Source: Halomonas dongshanensis (GTDB lineage: Bacteria > Pseudomonadota > Gammaproteobacteria > Pseudomonadales > Halomonadaceae). From it: 64,000 nucleotides of DNA. The notes beneath the pieces were generated by a model. That model saw only the letters and a program-made list of their open reading frames with translations. It was not told the DNA's origin and ran no database searches. Each line of letters opens with the position of its first letter. The stretch's first letter is position 1. Location: assembly GCF_024790395.1 (NCBI RefSeq), contig NZ_JAJISC010000002.1, positions 186,001 through 250,000 of the forward strand. The letters run 5' to 3'. The position numbers and the translations under genes were made by a program. Shown piece by piece: positions 16,822 through 26,409 of this stretch.

Positions 16822-19359
16822 TTACTCTTCGGGTAGCGCGTAGGCGATGACGTAGTCGCCCATCTTAGTGCCGAAGGTGCCGTGGCCACCGGCGGTAATG
16901 ACCACGTACTGGCGGCCATCGGCGCCGGTATAGGTCATCGGAGTAGCCTGGCCGCCAGCGGGCAAACGCCCTTTGAACAGCTCTTCGCCCGTGGCGATGT
17001 CGTAAGCGCGCAGGTACTGATCCAGCGTGCCTGCCAGGAACGAGACGCCACTGGCGGTCGTCACCGGGCCGCCCAGCGCGGGTACACCAAGGTTGAGGGC
17101 GATTGGCAGGCCAAAAGGCATGCTGTCACGCGTCGTACCGTTGCGGTAGCGCCAGGTGACCTCGGCGCTTTGCAGATCGATGCCCACGCGGTTGCCCCAA
17201 GAGGGCGCTTGGCAGGGCAGGTTGAAGATCGACAGCAAAGGCCCAAGCTCGACGGCGTAGGGGGCGCCCGCGTTGGGCTGTAGGCCCTGCTCGCTGGCGG
17301 AGCCTTCGGCGTCTTCTACCTCTTCGCGCGGAATCAAGCGCGAGACGAAGGCCAGGTATTTGGCCCCGGTGAACAGCGCCTGACGTTCGGGATCGACCGC
17401 GACACCGCCCCAGTTCATCACGCCTACGTTACCTGGATAGACGATGCTGCCTTCGAGCGAAGGCGGGGTGTACTGGCCTTCGTAGCGCAGTGAGTTGAAC
17501 TGGATACGACACATCATCTGATCGATGGGCGAGGCGCCCCACATGTCGCGCTCGGTCAATGGCGGCGGCAGCAGGTTTAGCTGTGATCGCGGCTGGGTCT
17601 CGGCGGTCCAGTCGCCCTCGACGGCGCCTTGGGGAGCAGGCACTTCGTCGATGGGGACGATGGCCTCGCCCGTTTCGCGATTGAGCACGTAAAGGCTGCC
17701 CTGCTTGGTCGGCTGGATCACCGCTGGCTGCACGCCCTCATCGGTGGCGAGATCGATCAGCACCGGCTGGGCGGGCATGTCCATATCCCAAAGATCGTGA
17801 TGCACGAACTGATAGACCCAGGCCACTTGGCCCGTTTCGAGCTCAAGTGCGACGAGCCCGGCGCTGTAGGTTTCGTCGTTCTCGCTGCGATCGGCGCCAT
17901 ACTGATCAGGCGTGGCGTTACCCATGGGCAAATACACAAGCCCCAGCGCTTCGTCGACGCTGATCGGTGGCCAGACGTTGGGTGAGTTGCGCGTATAGGT
18001 CTCACCTTCGGCCAGCGGTGCGGTCTCCTCGGGGTTGCCGCTATCCCAGTTCCAGACCAGCTCGCCGGTGCGCACGTCGAAGGCGCGGATCACGCCTGAG
18101 GGCTCGTCGGTGGAGCTGTTGTCGGTAACGTGGCCGCCCAAAATCACCAGGTTTTCGGTGACGGTGGCGGGCGAGGTGGAGTAGTAGCCGCCGGGGTCGA
18201 AGCTGCCGATGTTCTGAGTCAAATCCACCGCGCCGTTCTCGCCGAAGCCTTCGCAGGGCTCGCCGGTATCGGCGTTCAGGGCAATCAAGCGCGCATCGGC
18301 GGTGGGGAGGTAAAGCCTCCGCGGGCACATGACATCGGTCTGGCTCAGCAGCGCCGAGCTCGATGTGGTGGGTACCTCACTGGGCGAGATGTCGTCGCTT
18401 CCCAGATTTACGATGCCCCGTAGCAGCGCCACGTCGATGGCAAAGGCTTGAGGGTCGGCGAACAGATCGGGTGCTTCGCCGTTATCGCTCATGTCGACGT
18501 CGTTGGCAGTATCACTGCCATAGTTGGCGGCGTCGTAGTAGGCGAGACCACGGCAGGTCATGTGCGCCCAACCGGAAAAGTCATCGGCGCCCTGGGTGCT
18601 GATCTCGGGGTCGAAGGCCCACAGGGTTTCACCGGTTTCTGGTGAGAGCGCCATGGCGCGGCTATGCGATGTACAGATATAGAGCCGATCGTTGACCTTG
18701 AGCGGGGTGTTCTGGTTAGTGATTTCAGGCGGTGAATTGGGGCGTGGTTCGTCGCCGGTTTGAATGCGCCAGACCTCCTCGAGCTCGCCGACGTTCTCAG
18801 GGGTGATCTGGGTAAGCGAAGAGTAGTGCGTGCCCGCGTTGGTGCCGCCGTAGGCTGACCAGTCGTCACCTGCTACCTGATCCGGGTTGACGCGACTGGC
18901 ATCGGGGGAGGTATCGATCGTGCCCGCCAGGGCCACCGGATCATCCTTCAGGCTGATACCAGCCACCACGAGTGACGCGACGATGCTAAGCGCCAGGGCA
19001 ATATTGCCGCCTTTACCCGCCAGCGGGCGCCACCAACTCACCAGCAGCAATACGATGGCAAGCAGGCAGGGGAAGGCCACGCGGGGCACGAGCTGCCACC
19101 AGTCGAAGCCCACCTCCCAAATGGCCCAGAGCAGCGTACCCAGCAGTACCAGAGCATAGAGCCAGAGCCCGGCGGCGTGTCGGCGTATTAATAGTAGGCC
19201 GCTGATGCCAACGCCCGCCCCGGCGATGGCGTAATAGGGGCTGCCACCAAGCGTTAGCAGCCAGATACCGCCAACCAGTAACCCTAGCCCGATGATAACG
19301 AGCAGGGCGCCGAGCAGGCGGCTAGGCCATGCGCGACGCGTGTGCATGTGATCTTCCAT
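16822..19359 (-). CDS. gcd: Membrane-bound PQQ-dependent glucose dehydrogenase
   Basis: Gcd oxidises aldoses to aldonolactones on the periplasmic face and passes electrons to ubiquinone. The 845-residue protein has five N-terminal membrane helices (about 14-140, including WLYALVLLGTLLWAIWEVGFDWW) and an eight-bladed PQQ propeller starting near DDWSAYGGTNAGTHYSSL. E. coli Gcd is 796 residues. The difference is mainly a ~45-residue acidic insertion before MCPRRLYLPTADARL (about residues 285-345), rich in Asp, Ser and Asn. No PQQ-synthesis genes are in the window. The start may be Met1 or Met5 (19347), and both have purine-rich upstream sequence. A gene for a periplasmic route to sugar acids suits an organism that also degrades aldarates. 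Confidence 0.92.
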   Translation of the reverse strand: MEDHMHTRRAWPSRLLGALLVIIGLGLLVGGIWLLTLGGSPYYAIAGAGVGISGLLLIRRHAAGLWLYALVLLGTLLWAIWEVGFDWWQLVPRVAFPCLLAIVLLLVSWWRPLAGKGGNIALALSIVASLVVAGISLKDDPVALAGTIDTSPDASRVNPDQVAGDDWSAYGGTNAGTHYSSLTQITPENVGELEEVWRIQTGDEPRPNSPPEITNQNTPLKVNDRLYICTSHSRAMALSPETGETLWAFDPEISTQGADDFSGWAHMTCRGLAYYDAANYGSDTANDVDMSDNGEAPDLFADPQAFAIDVALLRGIVNLGSDDISPSEVPTTSSSALLSQTDVMCPRRLYLPTADARLIALNADTGEPCEGFGENGAVDLTQNIGSFDPGGYYSTSPATVTENLVILGGHVTDNSSTDEPSGVIRAFDVRTGELVWNWDSGNPEETAPLAEGETYTRNSPNVWPPISVDEALGLVYLPMGNATPDQYGADRSENDETYSAGLVALELETGQVAWVYQFVHHDLWDMDMPAQPVLIDLATDEGVQPAVIQPTKQGSLYVLNRETGEAIVPIDEVPAPQGAVEGDWTAETQPRSQLNLLPPPLTERDMWGASPIDQMMCRIQFNSLRYEGQYTPPSLEGSIVYPGNVGVMNWGGVAVDPERQALFTGAKYLAFVSRLIPREEVEDAEGSASEQGLQPNAGAPYAVELGPLLSIFNLPCQAPSWGNRVGIDLQSAEVTWRYRNGTTRDSMPFGLPIALNLGVPALGGPVTTASGVSFLAGTLDQYLRAYDIATGEELFKGRLPAGGQATPMTYTGADGRQYVVITAGGHGTFGTKMGDYVIAYALPEE

Positions 19360-19495
19360 ACCTTCTATCCTATGAACGTGGCAAAACGAGCAAGGTCACC
19401 AAAGTCGACCTTGGATACGTATTTTCACTCTAGTGCAGAATGGTTTGGATGCTGAGGTATCGATACATTTTATGAAGCAGTTTTTCTTTTAATGC

Positions 19496-21217
19496 TTAGC
19501 GCCGAGTTAGCGAAGCCAGCGATACGCCGAGAATCGACATCAGCGCCAGCGCCAATACCGGCATGATCACCGCCAGCGGCGCACGCTCGACGTAAGGCAG
19601 AGCATCGGCGAGTATCAGCCCCCATTCGGGTGACGGAGGGCGCGGGCCCAGGCCTAGAAAGCCCAGGGCCGCCAACGCCAAGGCGTTGCCGGGCAGGCGC
19701 AGCATGGCGTGGCGCAGTACCGGCCAGAAAATCGCCGGTAGTATCGAGCGCGGTATGAGGCGCAGCGCCCCAACGCCCAGTATCGGCGCAATGCGCACGT
19801 GGGGTTGCGCGCGAATCTCTGATACCAGCGCAGCGGTATGGGCCGCTAGAGGCGCCCAGGCAACGCTGGTAACGGCTATCACCGCTCCCATGGCACTAGG
19901 CCCCATCGCCGCTACGACGATAAGGGCGGCGATGGTGGGAGGCGTTGCCTTGGTGATTTCGATCGGGCCGATGGCAAGCCTGGGCATCAAGCCCACGGCA
20001 AGCCCAATGACCAGCGATATCAAGGTGACGACCACCGCCATGCCGATGGTGGAGAGTGCGCCGTGGGCGATCCGCGCCAGCACGTCGCGCCCAAGCCCGT
20101 CCGCGCCCAACGGCAACGCGATGCTCGGCGGCTGAAGGCGAAGATAGCTCGAAGTGAACGGATCACGCGGAAGCCCCAAAGCAACCAGCATCACCAACAG
20201 CACCAATACGAGCACTGGCACGATCCATAGGCGTCGATTCAGCGGCCGAGGTGCGATGGTGGCCACTGGCAAGGCACCAAGGCCCAGAGCGCGACCAAGT
20301 AGCGCCACGCGCACTAGGTTGGCAATAACGCCAATTGCCAGAGCGTTCAGCAGCAGAATAAGAATGCCGCCCTGCAGCGCTGGTAAGTCTTGGGCCGAGG
20401 CAGCGCCTAGCACAGCGCGCCCCAGGCCCGGAATCGAGAACACTTGCTCGACGGCAATTGCGCCGCCGGTCATCGCCACGATGATCATGCCGATCTGTGG
20501 CATCAGTGCAGGTAAACTACGCCGCAGCACGGCGCGGGCGATCTGGGCGCGGGTGAAGCGGGCGACCGCCCAGGTGGCGATCCAGCGCTCATGAAACGTC
20601 GCTGCGACGGCGTTGGTTAAAAGCCGCCCTAATAGCCCGCCGCCCGGTAGCCCCAAGGCGAAAGCGGGCAGCACGATGTGCATTGCACCCTGCCAGCCAT
20701 AAGGCGGAAACCAATCCAGCCACACTGAAAAAACGACCAAAAAAAGGGCCGATAGCATGAACTCGGGCATAGCGGTGAGGCTTGCTGCCAACAGCCCCGA
20801 AGAGCGCGTATCCTGCCCGTTAAGGCCGCGGCGAAGTGTGGGCCAGCAGAGCAGAGCCGCCGTGACGAGCGCAACCGTGAAGGCCGCCGACATCAGCGTC
20901 AGCGACACCCCGAGAGCCTTGATCATACCGGGCAAGATCGGCGCGCCGGATATCCACGAGTGGCCCAGGTCCCCGTGTAGAAGGTTGACGAACCAGCGCT
21001 GCAGGTGCTCTACCGGCCCCAGCGCTAGCCCGAGCTGCTCCCGGATCGCCGCAAGCGTTTCCGGGCTTGGGTTCTGATCGCCCATGCGCGCACGCAGAAT
21101 ACTTGCAGCCGGGTCGCGCCCAGAGATCCAGGGCAGCAGCGCGATCAGCACCATGACGGCCAACAGCGTCACCCCGCGCGAAAGCGCGGGGAGAAGAGAG
21201 CTCATGTACCTGGTCAT
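19496..21217 (-). CDS. Fused peptide/nickel-type ABC permease (DppB-DppC fusion)
   Basis: A 573-residue protein joining two binding-protein-dependent permease units that are normally separate. Residues 1-310 are DppB/NikB-like (GLALGPVEHLQRWFVNLLHGDLGHSW; EAA-type loop near ARFTRAQIARAVLRRSLPAL). Residues 330-573 are DppC/NikC-like (LPLGADGLGRDVLARIAHGA; loop near APILGVGALRLIPRSILPAI). It is the last gene of a four-gene minus-strand operon after the binding protein, 13 bases downstream of it. Both halves keep their coupling helices. The substrate could be oligopeptides, nickel or a metallophore complex. Confidence 0.88.
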   Translation of the reverse strand: MTRYMSSLLPALSRGVTLLAVMVLIALLPWISGRDPAASILRARMGDQNPSPETLAAIREQLGLALGPVEHLQRWFVNLLHGDLGHSWISGAPILPGMIKALGVSLTLMSAAFTVALVTAALLCWPTLRRGLNGQDTRSSGLLAASLTAMPEFMLSALFLVVFSVWLDWFPPYGWQGAMHIVLPAFALGLPGGGLLGRLLTNAVAATFHERWIATWAVARFTRAQIARAVLRRSLPALMPQIGMIIVAMTGGAIAVEQVFSIPGLGRAVLGAASAQDLPALQGGILILLLNALAIGVIANLVRVALLGRALGLGALPVATIAPRPLNRRLWIVPVLVLVLLVMLVALGLPRDPFTSSYLRLQPPSIALPLGADGLGRDVLARIAHGALSTIGMAVVVTLISLVIGLAVGLMPRLAIGPIEITKATPPTIAALIVVAAMGPSAMGAVIAVTSVAWAPLAAHTAALVSEIRAQPHVRIAPILGVGALRLIPRSILPAIFWPVLRHAMLRLPGNALALAALGFLGLGPRPPSPEWGLILADALPYVERAPLAVIMPVLALALMSILGVSLASLTRR

Positions 21218-21230
21218 CGTACCGATCCGG

Positions 21231-22724
21231 TTACTCGGAAAGCGTCGTATGTTCCGTAATCAGCATGCGCTCGCGCGGGTCGCGCTCGGCATTGGCAACG
21301 GCTGTGGTTTCACCCTGAATGACGCGCTCGTGGAGCATAGGAATGGCCGCATCGGTGGCCAGAATGGCCGCTTCGGCTTCGATGATCGCTTGGCGACGCG
21401 CTTCTCCAGGTTCGGTAGCGGCGGCCTTGGCCAACGCTTCATCGACACCTGCGTCGCACAGCTGAGAAATATTGAACGAGCCGCTACAGGAGAAGTCGCT
21501 GACCATGTAGGAAACCGGGTCACCAGAGTCCAGCACGGTTGCCCGCGAAAGAATGAAAAGATCGAAGTTACCCGCCAGCGCATCGGCTTCGATATGCGCG
21601 TATTCGCGTACGTCCTGCTCGACCTCGAAGCCCGCCTGTGTCAGCGCCTGGGCAACCAAAACGGCGACTTCGGGTAATTCGGCGCGGTCGGTAAAGGTGC
21701 CTAGGGTAATGCGTGTGCCTTCAGGAGCACGAGCGGCCACATGGTCGACCGGCTGGCGCATGCCAGCTGCCCAAGGCAAAGCCGGGCCGAGCAAGCCTTG
21801 GGCTTCATCAGCGCGGCCTTCGTAGACGGTACGCACGATAGCGGCGCGGTCGATGGCTTCGCGCACGGCGGCGCGCAGCGCCGGGTCGGCCAGTGGCCCG
21901 CGCTCGGTGTTCACGTAGAGCGTGTTGGTACGCGGCATGGGCACTTCGTGAATCAAGTCGGCGTCGATCAGTGCTGCCTGGCTGACCGGCACGGCTTCGA
22001 CCACCTGGGCTCTTCCAGTGCGTAGGGCGGCGCCACGTGCGGTGCCATCACCCACGTAGTCGGCGTCGATGCCCGAAAGCTTGGCGCGCTCGCCCCAGTA
22101 GTCGTCGAAACGGTCTAGATGAGCGCTGGTGACCCCATTGATGGCGGTGAGGACGAACGGCCCGGTACCGGCTTCGCGCGGGTCGATGACGCCATTATCG
22201 CCGTAGGCGCGCTCGGCCATGATGGCAAGCTGCGGGCTCGACAGGCGGTTGGGCACCAACGGGTCATCGGCTTGGGTGCGCACGATGACGGCATCGCCCT
22301 CGACCTCGGCGGTCATCTCGACGCCGTCGAGAATGCGCGGCTTGGGAACGGCGTTGGCGGCTGCCGTCAGTGAGGCTACGACGCGTTCAGGCGTTAGCGC
22401 CGTACCATCGTGGAAACGCACGTTTTGGCGCACGACGAAACGCCAGGTGTGAGTGTCCAAGCGCTCCCATTCGGTGGCCAGGAACGGCGTTGGCGTACCG
22501 TCGGCGTCGAGACGAATCAACGTTTCTGCCATTGACCAGCGTGACAATTTGAAGGCGTCGTCCGACAGGGGGCTAAGGCCCGAGCGTGGCGGCTGCAGGT
22601 GCGCCACGTGAATGCGCGGGTCGTCATGCTCCTGCGCACCGTTCTGAGCCTGACCGCTCTGGGCATGGGCGAACCCCGCAAGCGTAAGTCCGGCCAAAGC
22701 GGCGCCAATCAGTCGTTTCTTCAT
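21231..22724 (-). CDS. ABC transporter substrate-binding protein (peptide/nickel family 5)
   Basis: A 497-residue periplasmic binding protein with signal peptide MKKRLIGAALAGLTLAGFAHAQ and the SBP_bac_5 fold: ATEWERLDTHTWRFVVRQNVRFHDGTAL near residues 85-110 is the family signature. It lies between the ATPase pair and the fused permease in one operon. Binding specificity cannot be read; related proteins bind peptides, nickel-chelator or zincophore complexes. A His-rich stretch near the N terminus (NGAQEHDDPRIHVAH) might contact metal, though that is speculative. Confidence 0.87.
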   Translation of the reverse strand: MKKRLIGAALAGLTLAGFAHAQSGQAQNGAQEHDDPRIHVAHLQPPRSGLSPLSDDAFKLSRWSMAETLIRLDADGTPTPFLATEWERLDTHTWRFVVRQNVRFHDGTALTPERVVASLTAAANAVPKPRILDGVEMTAEVEGDAVIVRTQADDPLVPNRLSSPQLAIMAERAYGDNGVIDPREAGTGPFVLTAINGVTSAHLDRFDDYWGERAKLSGIDADYVGDGTARGAALRTGRAQVVEAVPVSQAALIDADLIHEVPMPRTNTLYVNTERGPLADPALRAAVREAIDRAAIVRTVYEGRADEAQGLLGPALPWAAGMRQPVDHVAARAPEGTRITLGTFTDRAELPEVAVLVAQALTQAGFEVEQDVREYAHIEADALAGNFDLFILSRATVLDSGDPVSYMVSDFSCSGSFNISQLCDAGVDEALAKAAATEPGEARRQAIIEAEAAILATDAAIPMLHERVIQGETTAVANAERDPRERMLITEHTTLSE

Positions 22725-22752
22725 CGTGTTTGTCCCTTGAGTAATGTAGCGT

Positions 22753-23541
22753 TCAGGCAGCGGTCACTAGCGGTGGGGCGGCTTCCAGCAGTGCGCGTGT
22801 ATGAGGATGTTGCGGCGTTTTTAAAAGCTCAGGCGTTGGCCGATCCTCGACCAAGCGCCCCTGCTCCATGACCATGGCGCGCTGGCAAAGCCCGGCGATG
22901 ATCGATACGTCGTGAGAGACCATGACGATGGCGGTTCCGTGGGTATTGGAAAGCTCACGCAGCACATCGATGACCTGAGCGCGGATGGTCATGTCCAAGC
23001 CGCTGACCGGCTCGTCGGTCAATAGCAGCGCAGGGCGAGTGGCGATCGCTCGGGCTATCGCTACCCGCTGCGCCTGCCCGCCGGATAGCTCGTCTGGCCG
23101 TCGGCTCAGAAAGCGGTGGTCGAGCCCGACGCTTTCCAGCGCCTCTTCGGTGCGCCGTGCAATATCGCCGTCACCTCCTAAGCGCAGTAACGGTTCGGCG
23201 ACCAGTTGGGCTACGTTCATTCGCGGTTCGAGCGATGCGATAGGATCCTGCGGCACATACTGTGCAGCGCGCCGATACCAGCGCAGCGCCGCGATCGAAC
23301 CGGGGGCCACTGCTCGGCCTTGGTAATGAATGTGGCCCGCCTGAGGGCGCTCCAGTGCCAGAAGGCAGCGTAAAAGGCTGGATTTACCCGAGCCGGACAT
23401 GCCTAGAAGCCCCAGGCGTTCGCCCGCTGCGAGATCGAAAGAGACGTCCTGCAGGGCGACCACTGGTGCTGAGCGGCGCCAACGCTTGCGAGGAGAGGGG
23501 TAGCTCAAGGATAGATTGCGCACGCAAAGCAGTGAGGTCAT
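22753..23541 (-). CDS. ABC transporter ATP-binding protein (DppF/NikE-like)
   Basis: The second ATPase of the peptide/nickel-type importer, 262 residues, with Walker A GMSGSGKSS (47-55), signature LSGGQAQR, and Walker B LLLTDEP followed by the H-loop VSHD. I start it at 23541, where ATGA overlaps the stop of the upstream ATPase (translational coupling). A longer frame upstream would lie inside that gene. It should pair with the partner ATPase beneath the fused permease. Confidence 0.9.
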   Translation of the reverse strand: MTSLLCVRNLSLSYPSPRKRWRRSAPVVALQDVSFDLAAGERLGLLGMSGSGKSSLLRCLLALERPQAGHIHYQGRAVAPGSIAALRWYRRAAQYVPQDPIASLEPRMNVAQLVAEPLLRLGGDGDIARRTEEALESVGLDHRFLSRRPDELSGGQAQRVAIARAIATRPALLLTDEPVSGLDMTIRAQVIDVLRELSNTHGTAIVMVSHDVSIIAGLCQRAMVMEQGRLVEDRPTPELLKTPQHPHTRALLEAAPPLVTAA

Positions 23542-24341
23542 GCGTAGAGCCTCTCGCAGGCGATCCCGCATACCCGGGCGGATTCGATCAGGCGCTGGGT
23601 ATGGGGGTGTTGAGGGGAGGTGACGAGATGCTGCATGGGACCACGCTCGACTACACGCCCTGCGTCGAGGATCAGCGCTTCTTGGCAAAGATGCGTGGCG
23701 GCGTGTAGGTCGTGGGTAATGAACAGCAATGCTGGACCGCTGGGGGCGGCAGAAACGTCATGTAGTAGGCGCAGAATCTGAGCTTGGGTCACGACGTCCA
23801 GCGCTGAGGTCGGCTCGTCGGCGATGATGACCGGCGCCTGGCAGGCCAGGGCCATGGCGATGCATACGCGCTGACGCTGACCGCCAGAAAGCTCCGCCGA
23901 GCAGCGCTTCAAGATCTGTTTGGGCTCGTGGAAACCCACCTGCGTCAACAGGGTAGCGGCCTGATCGCGCCGGGCTTTCGCTTTGAGTTTCTGGTGGCGC
24001 AGTGCGCCCTCGAGCTGATAGCCAATGGTGGCGAGCGGGTTGAGGGCTGCCAGAGTGTCTTGCATCACCATTGCCGGGCGAGCATCGAGCGGGCGGGAGA
24101 GCGCTGTGGTCGAGGTGACATCTATGGCGTTGATGGCGATGGCCCCTGACACCGTTGCATGGGACGGTAATAGGCCTAGCGCGGCTCGAGCGGTCATCGA
24201 CTTACCGGAACCCGATTCACCCAACAGTGCCAAGCGCCCGCCTGGGGGTAGCTCGAAGCTGATGTCATCGAGAAGAGGGGTATTGCCGAAAGAAACGCAA
24301 AGCTTATGTACGGCAAGGGCAGAGGGTAGGGCGGGTGGCAT
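23538..24341 (-). CDS. ABC transporter ATP-binding protein (DppD/NikD-like)
   Basis: The first gene of the peptide/nickel-type ABC operon, 267 residues. It has Walker A GESGSGKSM (41-49), signature LSGGQRQR, Walker B VIIADEPTSALD and the switch histidine in ITHDL. The C-terminal extension is short compared with classical DppD, which carries an Fe-S-like motif. A 25-bp palindromic site lies about 20 bases upstream of the start (24362-24386), so the operon appears to be repressor-controlled. Confidence 0.9.
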   Translation of the reverse strand: MPPALPSALAVHKLCVSFGNTPLLDDISFELPPGGRLALLGESGSGKSMTARAALGLLPSHATVSGAIAINAIDVTSTTALSRPLDARPAMVMQDTLAALNPLATIGYQLEGALRHQKLKAKARRDQAATLLTQVGFHEPKQILKRCSAELSGGQRQRVCIAMALACQAPVIIADEPTSALDVVTQAQILRLLHDVSAAPSGPALLFITHDLHAATHLCQEALILDAGRVVERGPMQHLVTSPQHPHTQRLIESARVCGIACERLYA

Positions 24342-24361
24342 GGTGTCTTCATAGCGAATCG

Positions 24362-24386
24362 ATGTAACGACAGTATAACATTACAT
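24362..24386 (-). promoter_or_regulatory. Palindromic operator before the ABC operon (Zur-like half site)
   Basis: ATGTAA (24362-24367) and TTACAT (24381-24386) form perfect 6-bp arms around 13 bases, 20-45 bases upstream of the first ATPase gene. Read on the minus strand, the left side GTAATGTTATA matches the Zur half-site consensus, while the other half is poor. A zinc-responsive role for the transporter is therefore possible but not established. Confidence 0.45.
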
Positions 24387-24484
24387 TAAAGTGAATCGAA
24401 AACAGTCTTGTCGCTGGAAGATAGGCAGACCCCTTACAACTGGTCTGCCTACATTATTACGAATGCGAAGTGAACATTAGGGTA

Positions 24485-25483
24485 TCAAAGCTTGACGATC
24501 ATCTTGCCCGTATTGGCGCCTTCGAAGAGGGCCAGGAAGGCATCTGGTGTGCGCTCGAGCGTCTCTTCCACGGTCTCTTGGTAGTCGATTTGGCCTGCCG
24601 CAACCTGCGGGCCTACCTCGTCGAGAAAGTCTGCGTAGCGGTGCCAGTGATCGGCGACGATAAAGCCCTGCATGCGTGCCTTACGCACCACCAGTTGGGA
24701 AAGGTTGCTGGGTCCTGGCGCGGGGGCCGTGTCATTGTAACTACCGATCATGCCGCACACGGCGATGCGCGCGTGCTCGTTGAGCTGCCCTAGGGCTGCT
24801 TCAAGACAGATTCCGCCGACGTTTTCGAAATAGACATCGACTCCTTCTGGGCTGGCTTGGGCGATGGCGCGCTCCAGTTCTTCGGCGTTTTTATTCCGGT
24901 AGCTCACGGCTTCGACGCCGCGCGACGCTAGCCATTCGAGCTTATGCTCGGCACCGGCGATACCGACCACGTGGCAGCCTTTCGCCTTGGCAAGCTGGAC
25001 GACCAGCGAGCCCACGGCACCGCTGGCGGCACTCACCAGTACCTTGTCGCTTGATTGGCACTCGGCGATCAGGTTCAGGCCCGCCCAGGCGGTCATGCCA
25101 GGCATGCCCAGAACGCCCAAAAACGCCTGCTCGGGAACGTCGATGTTGGGCAGTTTCTGCACGCCGCTGGCGGGGAGCTGGGCGATATCCCGCCAACCGC
25201 CCATGTGGCTGACCAGATCTCCTTCTTTGAAGTGCGCGTCTTTGGAGGCGATGACCTCACCGACGGCGCCGCCTTCCATCGGTTTCCCCAGCTCGAAGGG
25301 CGCGACATAGGTGCGCTGACCGCTCATGCGCCCGCGCATGTAGGGGTCGACCGAAAGCCAGCGGTTGCGAATGCGCACCTCGCCTTCGTCAAGCTCAGGC
25401 AGCGTTTGCGTTTCCAGGGTAAATAAAGTGCGATCGGGCAGGCCAACGGGGTAATCGGTTAGCGTGAAAAAGCGCATTTGCAT
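24485..25483 (-). CDS. NADP-dependent oxidoreductase (CurA / 2-alkenal reductase-like MDR)
   Basis: A 332-residue zinc-independent medium-chain dehydrogenase/reductase. The N-terminal RNRWLSVDPYMRGRMSG (about 40-56) and the nucleotide-binding ASGAVGSLVVQLAKAKG (about 154-170) are typical of CurA/YncB and leukotriene B4 12-hydroxydehydrogenase-like enzymes. These reduce the C=C bond of enones, and curcumin in E. coli. The start at 25483 has a strong AAGGAGG five bases upstream. It is an isolated gene between the ABC operon and the RlpA terminator. Confidence 0.9.
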   Translation of the reverse strand: MQMRFFTLTDYPVGLPDRTLFTLETQTLPELDEGEVRIRNRWLSVDPYMRGRMSGQRTYVAPFELGKPMEGGAVGEVIASKDAHFKEGDLVSHMGGWRDIAQLPASGVQKLPNIDVPEQAFLGVLGMPGMTAWAGLNLIAECQSSDKVLVSAASGAVGSLVVQLAKAKGCHVVGIAGAEHKLEWLASRGVEAVSYRNKNAEELERAIAQASPEGVDVYFENVGGICLEAALGQLNEHARIAVCGMIGSYNDTAPAPGPSNLSQLVVRKARMQGFIVADHWHRYADFLDEVGPQVAAGQIDYQETVEETLERTPDAFLALFEGANTGKMIVKL

Positions 25484-25636
25484 GTTGCCTCCTTGGGGCT
25501 CAGGCCGTGTCGATAGCGTGAGTAGATGGTTCTCTGTCGATAACGTGCGTATGTGACCGACGCTAGCCGCTGGCGTTCACCTGTCGAGGGCATAGAGAGG
25601 TGTCGGTAACGGGGCTATAAATCGTAGCGCAATAAA

Positions 25637-25666
25637 AAAGGGCGAACCCGGTAGGGTTCGCCCTTT
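25637..25666 (-). terminator. Intrinsic terminator of the RlpA-like gene
   Basis: A perfect 13-bp stem (25637-25649 / 25654-25666) with a four-base loop. On the minus strand it is followed by a run of Ts (complement of aataaaaaa). It lies about 50 bases downstream of the RlpA-like stop codon and upstream of the curA-like gene. Confidence 0.92.
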
Positions 25667-25713
25667 GGCGCTGTTCGTCTAAGGGGTATCGCACAGTAAG
25701 GGTGCGTTATCCG

Positions 25714-26094
25714 TTAATCGAGCAGTGTCAGCATGACGGAGGCGGTGCCTCGGTTGATCATGCCCAATCTGCGCGCCGCGCTCTTGGAGAGATCGATGAT
25801 TCGGCCTTGAACGAAGGGGCCGCGATCGTTGATCAAGACCTCGACTTCCTGGCCGGTATCGGCTCGGGTGACCAGCACTTTTGAGCCGAAAGGAAGGCTT
25901 GGGTGCGCTGCGGTCAGCTCCTGCTGATCGAAACGCTCACCGCTTGCGGTAGTGGCGCCTTGGAAACGGTCACTATAGAAAGAGGCCGTACCTTCCTGAA
26001 AATCTCCTTGTTCGTCTGCGGCGGCTTGCCCCGCTGACATGGCCAGGAGAAGGGCCATTGCGACAGTGGAAAAGAAGCGTTTACTAGCTCCCAT
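25714..26094 (-). CDS. RlpA-like double-psi beta-barrel protein
   Basis: A 126-residue exported protein. It has a signal peptide (about 1-26, [14 protein letters not shown]) followed by a single DPBB domain with the RlpA hallmarks [30 protein letters not shown] and [20 protein letters not shown]. RlpA proteins are septal lytic transglycosylases acting on denuded glycan. This short form lacks both the lipobox cysteine and the SPOR domain, so it may be a free periplasmic version. The start has GAGGAA upstream. It is followed by its own terminator. Confidence 0.88.
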   Translation of the reverse strand: MGASKRFFSTVAMALLLAMSAGQAAADEQGDFQEGTASFYSDRFQGATTASGERFDQQELTAAHPSLPFGSKVLVTRADTGQEVEVLINDRGPFVQGRIIDLSKSAARRLGMINRGTASVMLTLLD

Positions 26095-26409
26095 CGGGTG
26101 TTCCTCAAGTGTCGTATCGCATAAGTGCTTGCTTCAATGAGGGGCCAAATGGCTAGGGGATAGTAACGACCATGCTGGTAATCGGCAAGCTTTGCGAAGA
26201 TCTACGCAGATGTGCGACGTTAACGTCATTTTCTCAATGTGCGTTCTTTTCTTTGCTATCAGCGAGTTATCCGTCGCGATACAGAAATAAGGAAATAATT
26301 GCGCTGTCAACGAAAACAGCGAATCACGATAGAATTTTCTCGCATATAAGACGAATAATTGTTAGCGTTTTAAGCTTGTTCGACTACCTCGATGATCAAG
26401 GATGGGTAC
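26095..26409. other. Intergenic region, AT-rich divergent promoter space
   Basis: About 315 bases separate the RlpA-like gene from the divergent repeat-protein gene. The right half (26230-26380) is clearly AT-rich compared with the surroundings and probably holds the promoter of the repeat-protein gene. No convincing ORF, hairpin or known operator was seen. Confidence 0.5.
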
